Positions 1 through 8,195 of a DNA stretch of 64,000 nucleotides are shown here, one piece after another. The position numbers and the translations under genes were made by a program. This stretch comes from Streptomyces sp. NBC_00287 (lineage in GTDB: Bacteria; Actinomycetota; Actinomycetes; Streptomycetales; Streptomycetaceae): positions 6,014,001-6,078,000 of the forward strand of contig NZ_CP108053.1 of NCBI RefSeq assembly GCF_036173105.1. Direction: 5' to 3'. Position 1 is the first letter of the stretch; every line of letters begins with the position of its first letter. The notes below the pieces were generated by a model. It saw only the letters and a list, made by a program, of their open reading frames with translations. It did no database searches and was not told the origin of the DNA.

Positions 1-117
1 AACGTCTACTTCGAGGCGCAGAACCTCACCGCCCCGCCCGCCGCACGCACCACGGTCTACGTCGGTCTCCCCGCGGGCCTGCTCGTAGAGATTGATGCTT
101 TGGCCGTGCTCGGCTGA
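1..117 (+). CDS. RidA-family protein, C-terminal fragment
   Basis: The window opens inside a gene read in frame 1 that stops at the TGA at 115-117. The last 38 residues contain the stretch ARTTVYVGLP followed by LLVEIDALAV, which is the typical end of RidA/YjgF-family proteins. That family deaminates reactive enamine/imine intermediates from PLP enzymes. The arginine that binds the substrate carboxylate in this family lies in the ART segment and is present. The N-terminal two thirds lie outside the window, so activity cannot be judged. Confidence 0.75.
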   Translation, partial: NVYFEAQNLTAPPAARTTVYVGLPAGLLVEIDALAVLG

Positions 118-207
118 TTGTTCGCCTGCCGAAGTGACGATGGTCTTCGTATAACAATGCAGGGGCTGGCTGTGTGCGGCACAGGATCGTCGACCATACT
201 GCCCGCT

Positions 208-723
208 GTGGAGCAGCGCATAGGATCGAGCAGCCAGCCCCTGGAGGGCGCCGGATTCGACCCGGCTTTCGTCCCCGGGCTCACCTCTCCCGTGTCCAAG
301 GAGACGGAGGCGGAGGAGCCGGAGGCGACCGCGGAGGAGGCGGCCCCCTCCTCCGAAGAGGTCGAGGAGACGGCCGAAGCGGAAGTGGCGGAGGAAGAAG
401 ACACGCCCGCCGACGACACCGCCGCCGACGGCCCCGTCTTCGAGGCCTCCGACCGCCGGGCGAAGATCGTCGCCGACCACCGCGGGGTCCGACTCTCCCT
501 GGACGACCAGGAGTGCGAGTTCCGCTGGGACGAGATCGGTGCCGTGGAGACGGAGACCGCCCGCTTCGGCAAGCGGTTCACCATCACGGTGCACACTCCT
601 GACCGCCGCTGGTACCCGATCGAGATCGAGGCGCCGGCCAGGAGCCGCTTCAGCGAGTGGGAGTCACAGCTCGACGCTGTGCTGGACGCCTACTTCGAAG
701 AGTCCGAGGAGAAGTCCGACTAG
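208..723 (+). CDS. Acidic PH-like hypothetical protein
   Basis: I place the start at the GTG at 208; an upstream in-frame TTG at 118 would add 30 residues that look non-coding. The 171-residue product has a Glu/Ala-rich, strongly acidic stretch (about residues 30-75). It is followed by a compact globular half with alternating hydrophobic residues ([41 protein letters not shown]). That pattern resembles a small beta-rich, pleckstrin-like fold common in streptomycete hypothetical proteins. No signal peptide or membrane segment is visible. Its stop codon overlaps that of the converging carboxypeptidase gene by three bases. The function is unknown. Confidence 0.7.
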   Translation: MEQRIGSSSQPLEGAGFDPAFVPGLTSPVSKETEAEEPEATAEEAAPSSEEVEETAEAEVAEEEDTPADDTAADGPVFEASDRRAKIVADHRGVRLSLDDQECEFRWDEIGAVETETARFGKRFTITVHTPDRRWYPIEIEAPARSRFSEWESQLDAVLDAYFEESEEKSD

Positions 724-2069
724 CAGTACTGGGACTCCTTCCCGATCGACCGGTACATGCAGTCGGAGTTCTCCAGAAGCTGCAGCACCGCATCCCGGTT
801 ACGAGAGGTCTCCCGCTCGATCACCTCGTCGGGCGGGTAGAACCCACCCCCGGAGCTGGAGCGCGGATACATCTCGAAGGTGTACCCGAAGATCTTGTGG
901 GCGCCCCAGAGATAGTCGTCGATCGACCCGTCGGTGATGTAGAGGTCGCTGGACTGCTCCGGCGTATAGCCGTTGCTGGCCGCCATCTTCCCGCCGACCG
1001 TGGCGAACGCGTTCCGGTCGTCGGCCGTCATCCCGGTCGTCGTGTCGGAGTACGTGTACCCGAAGGGCCACAGCACCAGTTCGCTGTAGGTGTGGAAGTC
1101 GATCCCGGCCTTGATCTGCTGCACCCCGCCGATGACCCGGCTGCGCACGAAGTTGGCGACCACCCGCACCTCGGGCGCGGACTCGGCCGCCGTACCCCGG
1201 TAGGTCTCCGAGGACGTGGAGCCGGAGGAGCCGCCGCAGCAGCCCCAGCGGTAGTTCCAGTTGCGGTTGAGGTCGGTACCGACGTACGAGGAACCGGAGT
1301 TGGGTTGCCGGTTCTTGCGCCAGGAGCGGTACGAGCCGGTGGCGATGTCGTACTCGCCGCCGTCCGGGTTGACGTCCGGGATGATCCAGATCTCGCGGTT
1401 GTTCACCATGCTGGTGACGCGGGAGTCGCTGCCGTAGTCGGAGGTCAGCTCGCGCAGCAGATACAGCGCCATCTCGACGGTGAGGTGCTCGCGGGCGTGC
1501 TGGTGGTGGGTGAACAGCACCTCGGGCTCGGACTCGTCCGTGGCCACGTTGTCGCTGATCTTGATGGCGGTGATGTTCCGGCCCTGGTACGACGTGCCGA
1601 TCACCCGGGTGCTGGCGATGCTCGGGTTCGCCGAGACGAGCGAGTTGATCTCGGTCGTCATCTCCGCGTAGTTGTGGTAGCGGGAGTCCGCGGACGGGAA
1701 GTCGAGGATGCCGACGTCGTCCGTGCCGTTCGAGCGGTCCGGTACGGCCGCCAAGGGCGTGACCTCGTAGCCCATTTGACGCAGCTTGCGGATCTGTTCG
1801 GCGCGGCCGGAGACCACCAGGCCGTGCTGGTCGACCTCGTCCACGCTGACGCCCGCCCGCTGGATCGCGGTGCGGTCCCTGGCCGTCGAGTGGGTGTGGA
1901 TCTCGTACTGCCGGATGTCGTCGGCGGAGGGTGCCGCCTTGGTGCCGCTGTCGGCGCTCGCCGTGACGTTCGCGGAGAGGGGTGCCGCGAGGGCCAGGGC
2001 GAGGAGGGTGGCGAGCGCGGCGGTGCGTCTGCCGCTGCGGGCGCCTGAGCCTCGTATGCGAAGTCGCAT
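720..2069 (-). CDS. Secreted M14 zinc carboxypeptidase
   Basis: The gene encodes a 449-residue precursor. The ATG at 2067-2069 is preceded by AAGGAG with good spacing. Residues 1-40 form a signal peptide (Arg-rich start, then a Leu/Ala core), followed by a pro-region. The M14 catalytic domain spans about residues 130-430. It shows zinc ligands H191 and E194 in HAREH, H326 in DFHTYSE, and the catalytic glutamate E399 in [16 protein letters not shown] and TDLNRNW are substrate-pocket motifs of the carboxypeptidase T group. It should release C-terminal amino acids from peptides outside the cell. The gene converges on the PH-like gene and has its own divergent promoter region (2070-2422) shared with the LuxR-type regulator. 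Confidence 0.93.
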   Translation of the reverse strand: MRLRIRGSGARSGRRTAALATLLALALAAPLSANVTASADSGTKAAPSADDIRQYEIHTHSTARDRTAIQRAGVSVDEVDQHGLVVSGRAEQIRKLRQMGYEVTPLAAVPDRSNGTDDVGILDFPSADSRYHNYAEMTTEINSLVSANPSIASTRVIGTSYQGRNITAIKISDNVATDESEPEVLFTHHQHAREHLTVEMALYLLRELTSDYGSDSRVTSMVNNREIWIIPDVNPDGGEYDIATGSYRSWRKNRQPNSGSSYVGTDLNRNWNYRWGCCGGSSGSTSSETYRGTAAESAPEVRVVANFVRSRVIGGVQQIKAGIDFHTYSELVLWPFGYTYSDTTTGMTADDRNAFATVGGKMAASNGYTPEQSSDLYITDGSIDDYLWGAHKIFGYTFEMYPRSSSGGGFYPPDEVIERETSRNRDAVLQLLENSDCMYRSIGKESQYC

Positions 2070-2422
2070 GAATTCTCCTTGTGTCTCCAGGACTTCCGGG
2101 ATCTCCGGAAGGTGGGGAGTGGAGCAGGGGGGTGGTTCAGCGACGTACTCGTGCGGGTGGCGCTCAATCGTCCGCGCGTGGCATGAGCAGGTCAAGAGCG
2201 AATACGGCCGCGATGGCGCGAACTGTTCCAGGGGTGAGGGCCGCGCAGTGTACGCGTGCGGGCGGCAAGTGACACCGGCCTGGCGGAAGGTGCACTCGGG
2301 CGTGTGAGCTTCGTGTGCGTGTCCGGGGTGGGGCGGGGGACAGTGAGGGTCCGCGGGCTAGAGGAGCGCCGCACTCCGGGTCGCTTCTCGGGCCACATCC
2401 CAGAGGACTGGACTGGCTGATC
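2070..2422. other. Divergent intergenic region, carboxypeptidase / LuxR-ATPase
   Basis: These 353 bases separate the two divergent genes. The only clear signal is the ribosome binding site of the minus-strand carboxypeptidase (AAGGAG, complement of 2075-2080). No Shine-Dalgarno sequence stands before the ATG at 2423 and I see no convincing promoter hexamers. Small open frames here look like noise. Confidence 0.5.
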
Positions 2423-5356
2423 ATGGGCGGATCAGCGCCACGGCAAGGCGACCAGGGGTCGGCCGAGTCGACCAGCTTCGTCGACCGGCGCACCGAACTG
2501 GCCTTCGGGCGCAGGTTGTTGGCCGGATCACGACTGGTCACGCTGACTGGCCCGGGCGGCGTCGGCAAGACCCGCCTCGCCGCGCGCCTCGCGGACCGGG
2601 TCCGCCGTACCTTCCCGGACGGCGTCCGCTTCGTTCATCTGTCGGGGCTCGACGACCCGGCCCTCGTCCCCCTCGCCGCAGCCGACGCGCTGGGCCTGCA
2701 CGACCACACCGACCGGCCCCCACTGGACGCGCTCGCCGAGCGGCTGGGGGACCGGCGGCTGCTCCTCGTCGTCGACAACTGCGAGCATCTGCTGACGGCT
2801 TGCGCGGAACTGACCGCGGCCCTGCTGGACGGCACCCCTCAGGTACGGGTCCTGGCGACGAGCCGACACCGGCTGGGTCTGACGGGGGAACACCTGCTGG
2901 AGCTACGGCCCTTGCCGGTCCCCGACCCGGACGGTGACCTCTCCGACGCCGACCGCCATCCCGCGCTCGCCCTGTTCGCCGACCGGGCCGCCGCCGTGGT
3001 CCCCGGTTTCCGGCTGACCCCGGACAACCGGGCGTCCGTGGCCCGTCTGTGCCGCCGCCTGGACGGACTTCCGCTCGCCATCGAACTCGCGGCGGGGCGG
3101 CTGCGGGACCTGGGTCTCGATCAGCTGATGGAGGATCTGGACAACCTGGACGACCATCACGAGCTGCGCGCGACGGTCGACTGGAGCCATGAACTCTGCA
3201 CGGAACAGGAGCAGTTGACCTGGGCCCGGGCCTCGGTCCTGGCGGGCGGCTTCGACCTGGAGACGGCGGAGGCGGTGTGCGCGGACGGGGAACGGCTGCG
3301 CGGGGCGGACGTCGTGGCGGCGGTCACGGGGCTGGTGGACAAGTCGGTACTGACCAGCGAGCCGGCGTCCGGCGTCGTGCGCTACCGCCTCCTCGACACT
3401 CTCCGCCACTACGGCCTCGACCGCCTACGCGCCCAGCCCGGCGAGGAGATCGCCGTCCGGCGCCGCCAGCGGGACTGGATGCAGCGACGCGCAAGCGCCG
3501 ACGAACAAGCCTGGTTCGGCCCGGGCCAACGAGAGATCGTCGCCCGCCTCCGAGCCGACCAGGACAACCTGCGAGCGGCCCTCGACTTCGGCCTTACGGC
3601 ACGACGGGGGGAGGGGCTCGCGGCGCTGGGAGAGGGGCTCGCGGTGCCGGGCGAGTGCGGTGTCGTGCCGACCGGGTGCTCGGCCGCGCCCGGCGGGTGT
3701 CCTGCGGTATCGCGGGAGTGCTCTGCCGCGCCCGGCGAGTTTCCCTCCGTCACGGGCGGGCCTGCGGCGGCACCGGCCGAGCGCTCCGCCGCGTCCGGCG
3801 ACCATCAGGTCACCTCCGACGACCGGCTCGCGGGACGGGGTGAGTGCGGTGTCGTGCCGGGCGGGTGCTTTGCCGCGCCCGGCATGCGTCCTGCGGTATC
3901 GCGGGAGTGCTCTGCCGGGCCCGGCGAGTTCCCCTCCGTCACGGGCGGGCCTGCGGCGGCACCGGCCGAGCGCTCCGCCGCGTCCGGCGACCATCAGGTC
4001 ACCTCCGACGACCGGCTCGCGGGACGGGGTGAGTGCGGCGTCGTGCCGGGCGGGTGTCCTGCGGTATCGCGGGAGTGCTCTGCCGCGCCCGGCGAGTTCC
4101 CCTCCGTCACGGGCGGGCCTGCGGCCACACCGGCCGAGCCCTCCGCCGCGCCTGACGACCATCCGGCGGCACCGGCCAAGCCCTCCGCCGCGTCCGGCGA
4201 CCATCCGGCGACACCGGCCCACCCCTCCGCCGCGCCCCCCGACCATCCAGCCACCCCCGACGACCGCCTCGCCGCCCTCCGCCTAGCCGGCACCCTCTGG
4301 TTCTACTGGCATGCCTGTGGCGCCCCCCGAGAGGGCCGTCACTGGCTGGAGCGGGCCCTCGACGCGAACCCCGAGCCCACGCCCGAGCGGGCCCGTGCCC
4401 TCTGGATCGCCGGGCTTCTCGCTGCTGTTACCCGGGATCTCGTCCACGGGCGGCGCCTTGCCGAGGAGGCCCGCGCGCTCGCCCACAGCCTTGGCGACGA
4501 GGCTGAAGTGGCCCACGCCGACTACGTCTTCGGCGTCATCACCCTCTTCCTTGATGATCTGCCCACCGCACTCACCCACTTCGAGGCCGCGCGAGCCCGT
4601 GGCCGTGTCCCCGGGCAGCACCTCAGCCTCGTCGGGCTCGACCGGGTGGAACTGGCCTGCGCGCTGGGCTTCCTGGGGGAGGCCGAGCGGGCCGTGGCCG
4701 TATGCGAGGAGGCCCGTCTGCTGTGTGAACGGCACGGGGAGGAGTGGGTGCACTCGTACGTCCTGCGGATGCTCGCTCTGGCCCACACGGTGCAGCGGGA
4801 CTGGCCCGCCGCCGAACGCCACGCCCGCCACGCCCTGCGCCTCAAGCTCGCCGTGCACGACGTCACCGGCATCGCCCTCACGCTCGACCTCCTGGCCCGC
4901 ATCGCCACCGAGACCGGCGCCCACGACCACGCGGCGCTCGTGCTCGGCGGCGCCGACCGGGTCTGGTCCAACATCGACCGCGACCGCTGGGGCTCGGCCG
5001 CCCTCAACAAGACCCGCCGGGACAGCGAGCGCCGAGCCCGGGAAGCCCTCGGCGAGGCCGCGTACGAGAGGGCGTACCGGCACGGCGGCGAGCTGGAGCT
5101 GACGGAGCTCGTGGGGCGGGCCCTCGAGGAGAGACGCGGGGCCCGGGAGCACGCCGGCGGGCCGAAGGGCTGCCACCTCACCCCCCGGGAGTCCCAGGTG
5201 GCCGACCTCGTGGCCCAGGGCCTGGCCAACCACCAGATCGCCGACCGCCTGGTCATCGCCCGCCGTACCGCCGAGGGCCATGTGGAACGCATCCTCGGCA
5301 AGCTCGGCCTCAACAACCGCAGCCAGCTCGCCGCCTGGGTGACGGCCAGGCGCTGA
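2423..5356 (+). CDS. LuxR-family ATPase regulator with repeat insertion
   Basis: The product has 977 residues if translation begins at the ATG at 2423. No Shine-Dalgarno is visible, and an upstream start at 2315 remains possible. The N-terminal STAND-type ATPase carries a Walker A motif GPGGVGKT (residues 43-50) and a Walker B LLLVVDNCEH. Next come the DNLRAALDFGL helix, a TPR-like region (about 614-900) and a C-terminal LuxR helix-turn-helix (LTPRESQVADLVAQGL). Such proteins are ATP-driven transcription regulators, often of secondary metabolism. Oddly, about 220 residues of low-complexity Gly/Pro/Ser/Ala sequence (about 393-613) split the ATPase from the TPR region. They are encoded by an in-frame tandem repeat. 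Confidence 0.88.
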   Translation: MGGSAPRQGDQGSAESTSFVDRRTELAFGRRLLAGSRLVTLTGPGGVGKTRLAARLADRVRRTFPDGVRFVHLSGLDDPALVPLAAADALGLHDHTDRPPLDALAERLGDRRLLLVVDNCEHLLTACAELTAALLDGTPQVRVLATSRHRLGLTGEHLLELRPLPVPDPDGDLSDADRHPALALFADRAAAVVPGFRLTPDNRASVARLCRRLDGLPLAIELAAGRLRDLGLDQLMEDLDNLDDHHELRATVDWSHELCTEQEQLTWARASVLAGGFDLETAEAVCADGERLRGADVVAAVTGLVDKSVLTSEPASGVVRYRLLDTLRHYGLDRLRAQPGEEIAVRRRQRDWMQRRASADEQAWFGPGQREIVARLRADQDNLRAALDFGLTARRGEGLAALGEGLAVPGECGVVPTGCSAAPGGCPAVSRECSAAPGEFPSVTGGPAAAPAERSAASGDHQVTSDDRLAGRGECGVVPGGCFAAPGMRPAVSRECSAGPGEFPSVTGGPAAAPAERSAASGDHQVTSDDRLAGRGECGVVPGGCPAVSRECSAAPGEFPSVTGGPAATPAEPSAAPDDHPAAPAKPSAASGDHPATPAHPSAAPPDHPATPDDRLAALRLAGTLWFYWHACGAPREGRHWLERALDANPEPTPERARALWIAGLLAAVTRDLVHGRRLAEEARALAHSLGDEAEVAHADYVFGVITLFLDDLPTALTHFEAARARGRVPGQHLSLVGLDRVELACALGFLGEAERAVAVCEEARLLCERHGEEWVHSYVLRMLALAHTVQRDWPAAERHARHALRLKLAVHDVTGIALTLDLLARIATETGAHDHAALVLGGADRVWSNIDRDRWGSAALNKTRRDSERRAREALGEAAYERAYRHGGELELTELVGRALEERRGAREHAGGPKGCHLTPRESQVADLVAQGLANHQIADRLVIARRTAEGHVERILGKLGLNNRSQLAAWVTARR
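3653..4258 (+). repeat. In-frame 189-bp tandem repeat plus 42-bp repeats
   Basis: The word GAGTGCGG recurs at 3653, 3842 and 4031, exactly 189 bases apart, and the sequence between is nearly identical. Each unit encodes 63 residues beginning ECGVVP and containing PAVSRECSA, GEFPSVTGGP and SDDRLAGRG. Unit 3 is shortened internally and grades into about three 42-base units (PAEPSAAPDDHPA-type) at about 4130-4258. The period is a multiple of three, so the reading frame is kept through the regulator gene. Confidence 0.92.
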
Positions 5357-5410
5357 ACCACCGCCGGACACGGCACAGAACCACCGGACGCAGCACAGAC
5401 AGGGGATCGC

Positions 5411-6307
5411 GTGACCAACCAACCACAGGCGTTCGACCACCGCATGACCGTCCTCGGCGCCGACGACGCCTTCGTGGCCGCCGCCGTCCCCTTCATCGAG
5501 GAAGCCCTCTACAACCCCGACGAGCCCCCACCCGTCGCCATCGCGTCCCCCGAGAAGCTGGATCTGCTCAGGGACGCCCTCGGCGGCGACGCGAAGAGGG
5601 CGGTACTCGTCCCGCACACCGACTGGTACACCGGCTCCGCCGCCAACGCCGTTGCCCAGGCGGCCGGTTACCTCGCCGCGCACGGCGGCCCCGGCGGCCG
5701 TATCCACCTCCTCATGGAACCCGTATGGAACGGCCAGGCCGGATGCTCGCCGCGCGAGAGCGCCGAGTGGATCCGCTACGAGGCCCTGGCCAACCTTCTG
5801 TTCGCGCCGCTCGCCACCACCGCCCTGTGCGTCTACGACACCCGCACCGCGGGCCCCGCCCTCATCGCCGAGGCCCGCCGCGCCCACCCCGGCACGGGCG
5901 TGTACGAGGACCCGTTCCGGCTCGCCGCCGAGCTGGACGCCGTACCCCTGCCGCCGTCCCCCGCCGACGCGTATCCGCTCGCCCGGCCGGATGCCGAAGC
6001 CGTGCGGGCCTGGGCCGGCGGGAGTGGGCTGACGGACGCGGACGCCGAGCTGTTCGCGCTGGCCGTCACCGAGGCCGCCGCCGCGCTCGGCCCGGTCACC
6101 GGGGTCCGGCTGTGGGGACAGGCACCGGCCTGCGTCGGTGAGCTACGCTCCTCCCGCCGCGTCGAAGACCCGCTCGCCGGCTTCGTCCCGCCGGACACCG
6201 GCGAACTGGAACCGGGACAGGGCCTGTGGTACGCCCGCCAGGTCTGCGCCTACGTCGACGTCCGGGACGACGCGCAGGGGGCGACCGTACGCCTGCAATA
6301 CGGGTAG
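5411..6307 (+). CDS. MEDS-domain sensor with degenerate HATPase
   Basis: This 298-residue protein starts at the GTG at 5411, preceded by AGGGGA. Residues 15-190 match the MEDS layout (ligand-sensing domain of the DcmR type), with HTDWY, an AAGYLAAHGG helix, and LLMEPVWNG and EWIRYEALAN motifs. Residues 200-298 resemble a worn histidine-kinase-like ATPase domain (LFALAVTEAAAALGP, then GQGLWYARQVCAYVDV). Proteins of this design occur widely in Streptomyces next to RsbW-like kinases. The gene directly after it is such a kinase, which suggests a sensor/anti-sigma module. The role is inferred from architecture only. Confidence 0.82.
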   Translation: MTNQPQAFDHRMTVLGADDAFVAAAVPFIEEALYNPDEPPPVAIASPEKLDLLRDALGGDAKRAVLVPHTDWYTGSAANAVAQAAGYLAAHGGPGGRIHLLMEPVWNGQAGCSPRESAEWIRYEALANLLFAPLATTALCVYDTRTAGPALIAEARRAHPGTGVYEDPFRLAAELDAVPLPPSPADAYPLARPDAEAVRAWAGGSGLTDADAELFALAVTEAAAALGPVTGVRLWGQAPACVGELRSSRRVEDPLAGFVPPDTGELEPGQGLWYARQVCAYVDVRDDAQGATVRLQYG

Positions 6308-6374
6308 TGCGCACGGGACGCAGGTAGGGAAACAGGTATATCTACCCGTGCGCCCGGTCCCTGGCCCGACGACC

Positions 6375-6797
6375 ATGGACAGCATGCTGCAACTCCGGAA
6401 CGGCCCCCACCGTCAACCGCCCGTCGGAGCAGGTCATCTGACCATGGAGTACGACCCGCGCCCCACCGCGGTCCGCGAGGCCCGCGCGGAGGTGCGCAGG
6501 CAGCTGGAGGGATGGGGGCTCGCGGGTCAGGACGACGTGCTGGACACGGCCGAGCTGCTGGTCAGCGAGCTGGCGACCAACGCGCTGCTGCACTCGGCGA
6601 GCCGCTTCCGGTTGACCCTGTCCGCCGCGCACGGCGTCCTGCGCTGCGAGGTCCAGGACGCCGGCCGGCGCACTCCGCAGGTGCTGGAGGCGGGCACTTC
6701 GGAGAGCGGGCGGGGGATGTTCCTGGTGGACGCGCTGGCCCGGAGATGGGGGTGCCATCAGGACGGACAGCGCAAGACCGTGTGGTTCGAACTCTGA
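6375..6797 (+). CDS. RsbW-like ATP-binding anti-sigma kinase
   Basis: The product is 140 residues from the ATG at 6375; an in-frame GTG at 6348 could extend it. It is a lone GHKL ATPase of the RsbW/SpoIIAB kind. Visible motifs are the N box SELATNALLHS, a G1-like DAGRRTP, and G2 SGRGMFLVDALARRWG, ending in KTVWFEL. Such kinases phosphorylate anti-anti-sigma factors or hold sigma factors. Streptomycetes carry dozens as orphans. It lies 67 bases after the MEDS-domain gene and probably works with it. Confidence 0.85.
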   Translation: MDSMLQLRNGPHRQPPVGAGHLTMEYDPRPTAVREARAEVRRQLEGWGLAGQDDVLDTAELLVSELATNALLHSASRFRLTLSAAHGVLRCEVQDAGRRTPQVLEAGTSESGRGMFLVDALARRWGCHQDGQRKTVWFEL

Positions 6798-6842
6798 CGC
6801 GCCCTCTTGTCGGCCCGCGCCCGCTGCGGTTTCTTGATCTGC

Positions 6843-8162
6843 ATGGCGGACAGCGAGGCAAACACACAGACAACACAGGCCGACGGAATCGACTCCTCCC
6901 CCCGTAAGTCCAGTTGGAAGTACATCGGCCCCGGCATCGTCGTCGCCGCGACCGGCGTCGGCGCCGGAGACCTGGTGGCCACGCTGATCGCCGGGAGCAG
7001 CTTCGGGTACACGCTGTTGTGGGCCGCGGTCCTCGGCTGTCTGGTGAAGATCTCCCTCGCCGAGGCGGCGGGCCGCTGGCATCTGTCCACCGGCCGCACC
7101 CTCTTCGACGGCTGGGCGAGCCTCGGCCGCTGGACGACCTGGTTCTTCGTCGGCTACGTCGTGATCTGGGGCTTCGTCTACGGCGCCGCGGCGATGTCGT
7201 CGAGCGCGCTGCCCCTCCAGGCGCTGTTCCCCGATGTCATGGACCTGGAGTGGTGGGGCATCGCCTGCGGTCTTGTCGGCCTGGTCTTCGTCTGGTTCAA
7301 CAGGTACTCGGTCTTCGAGAAAGTCATGACGGTCCTGGTGGGCGTCATGTTCGTGGTGACCGTCTACTTGGCGATCCGGGTCACCCCGAACCTCGGCGAG
7401 GCCTTCGCGGGCCTGCTGCCGGTACTGCCCGACGAGAAGGACTCCGTCCTCAACACCCTCGGCCTGATCGGCGGGGTCGGCGGCACCATCACCCTTGCCG
7501 CGTACGGCTACTGGGTCAACGCCAAGGGCTGGACGAACACCGGCTGGATGAAGGTCATGCGGCTCGACAACCGGGTCGCCTACGCCACCACCGGCATCTT
7601 CGTCGTCGCGATGCTCTTCGTCGGCGCGGAGCTGCTGCACTCGGCGAACGTCGCCATCGCGAGCGGCGACAAGGGCCTGCTCCAGCTCAGCGACATCCTG
7701 GAGGCCGAATACGGCACGGCGACCGCGAAGTTCTTCCTGATCGGCTTCTTCGCTACGTCCTTCACCTCACTCATCGGCGTCTGGCACGGCGTGAGCCTGA
7801 TGTTCGCGGACTTCGTCGAGCGCTACCGCAAGGGCGACGAGACCCGCGGCGAGGAGATCGCCACAGGCAGCCGCGAACGCAGCCTCCCCTTCCGCCTCTA
7901 CCTCCTGTGGCTGACCTTCCCCCCGATCGTCCTGCTCTTCCAGGGCCAGCCCTTCCGCCTGATCATCATCTACGGCGTCCTGGGCGCGGCCTTCCTCCCG
8001 TTCCTGGCCGGGACCCTGCTCTGGCTGCTCAACTCCTCCCGCACACCCAGGGAGTGGCGCAACGGCTCCTTGAGCAACTCCATGCTGGCGATCGCGGGCC
8101 TGCTGTTCCTGGTGCTGTGCGTGAAGCAGATCTGGGACCAGCCGTGGTCGGAGTTCTTCTGA
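6843..8162 (+). CDS. Nramp-family transporter with non-canonical metal site
   Basis: This 439-residue protein has about 11 hydrophobic segments and the Nramp scaffold. The first transmembrane helix reads GPGIVVAATGVGAGD, where canonical Nramp transporters have DPGN. In the sixth, ITLAAYGYW replaces the canonical MPH motif. The Asp, Asn and Met metal ligands of classical Mn/Fe Nramp proteins are therefore absent (GVGAGD at residues 38-43). Related divergent lineages are known to move Mg2+ or other ions, so the substrate is open. I chose the ATG at 6843; a TTG at 6807 is possible. A strong inverted repeat overlaps the stop codon. Confidence 0.85.
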   Translation: MADSEANTQTTQADGIDSSPRKSSWKYIGPGIVVAATGVGAGDLVATLIAGSSFGYTLLWAAVLGCLVKISLAEAAGRWHLSTGRTLFDGWASLGRWTTWFFVGYVVIWGFVYGAAAMSSSALPLQALFPDVMDLEWWGIACGLVGLVFVWFNRYSVFEKVMTVLVGVMFVVTVYLAIRVTPNLGEAFAGLLPVLPDEKDSVLNTLGLIGGVGGTITLAAYGYWVNAKGWTNTGWMKVMRLDNRVAYATTGIFVVAMLFVGAELLHSANVAIASGDKGLLQLSDILEAEYGTATAKFFLIGFFATSFTSLIGVWHGVSLMFADFVERYRKGDETRGEEIATGSRERSLPFRLYLLWLTFPPIVLLFQGQPFRLIIIYGVLGAAFLPFLAGTLLWLLNSSRTPREWRNGSLSNSMLAIAGLLFLVLCVKQIWDQPWSEFF

Positions 8163-8182
8163 GCCCAAGACTCCGACCACGG
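8142..8182. terminator. Bidirectional hairpin terminator
   Basis: A perfect 13-bp inverted repeat (CCGTGGTCGGAGT at 8142-8154 and its complement at 8170-8182) encloses a 15-base loop containing the transporter stop codon. It sits between the converging transporter and chitinase genes. There is no U-tract, as is usual for streptomycete terminators. Confidence 0.8.
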
Positions 8183-8195
8183 ACCGGGGTTGGTA

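Noticed and set aside
657-2048. Plus-strand 463-residue open frame
   Set aside because: It mirrors the carboxypeptidase on the other strand, which has signal peptide and complete active-site motifs; the mirror frame is Val/Gly/Arg-rich with no motif.
3425-4246. Minus-strand 273-residue Gly/Arg-rich frame across the repeats
   Set aside because: It is the antisense reading of the tandem repeat. Repeats with a period divisible by three keep all frames open.
3653-4258. CRISPR array
   Set aside because: Repeat units are 189 and 42 bases, lie in frame within a coding gene and have no spacer pattern.
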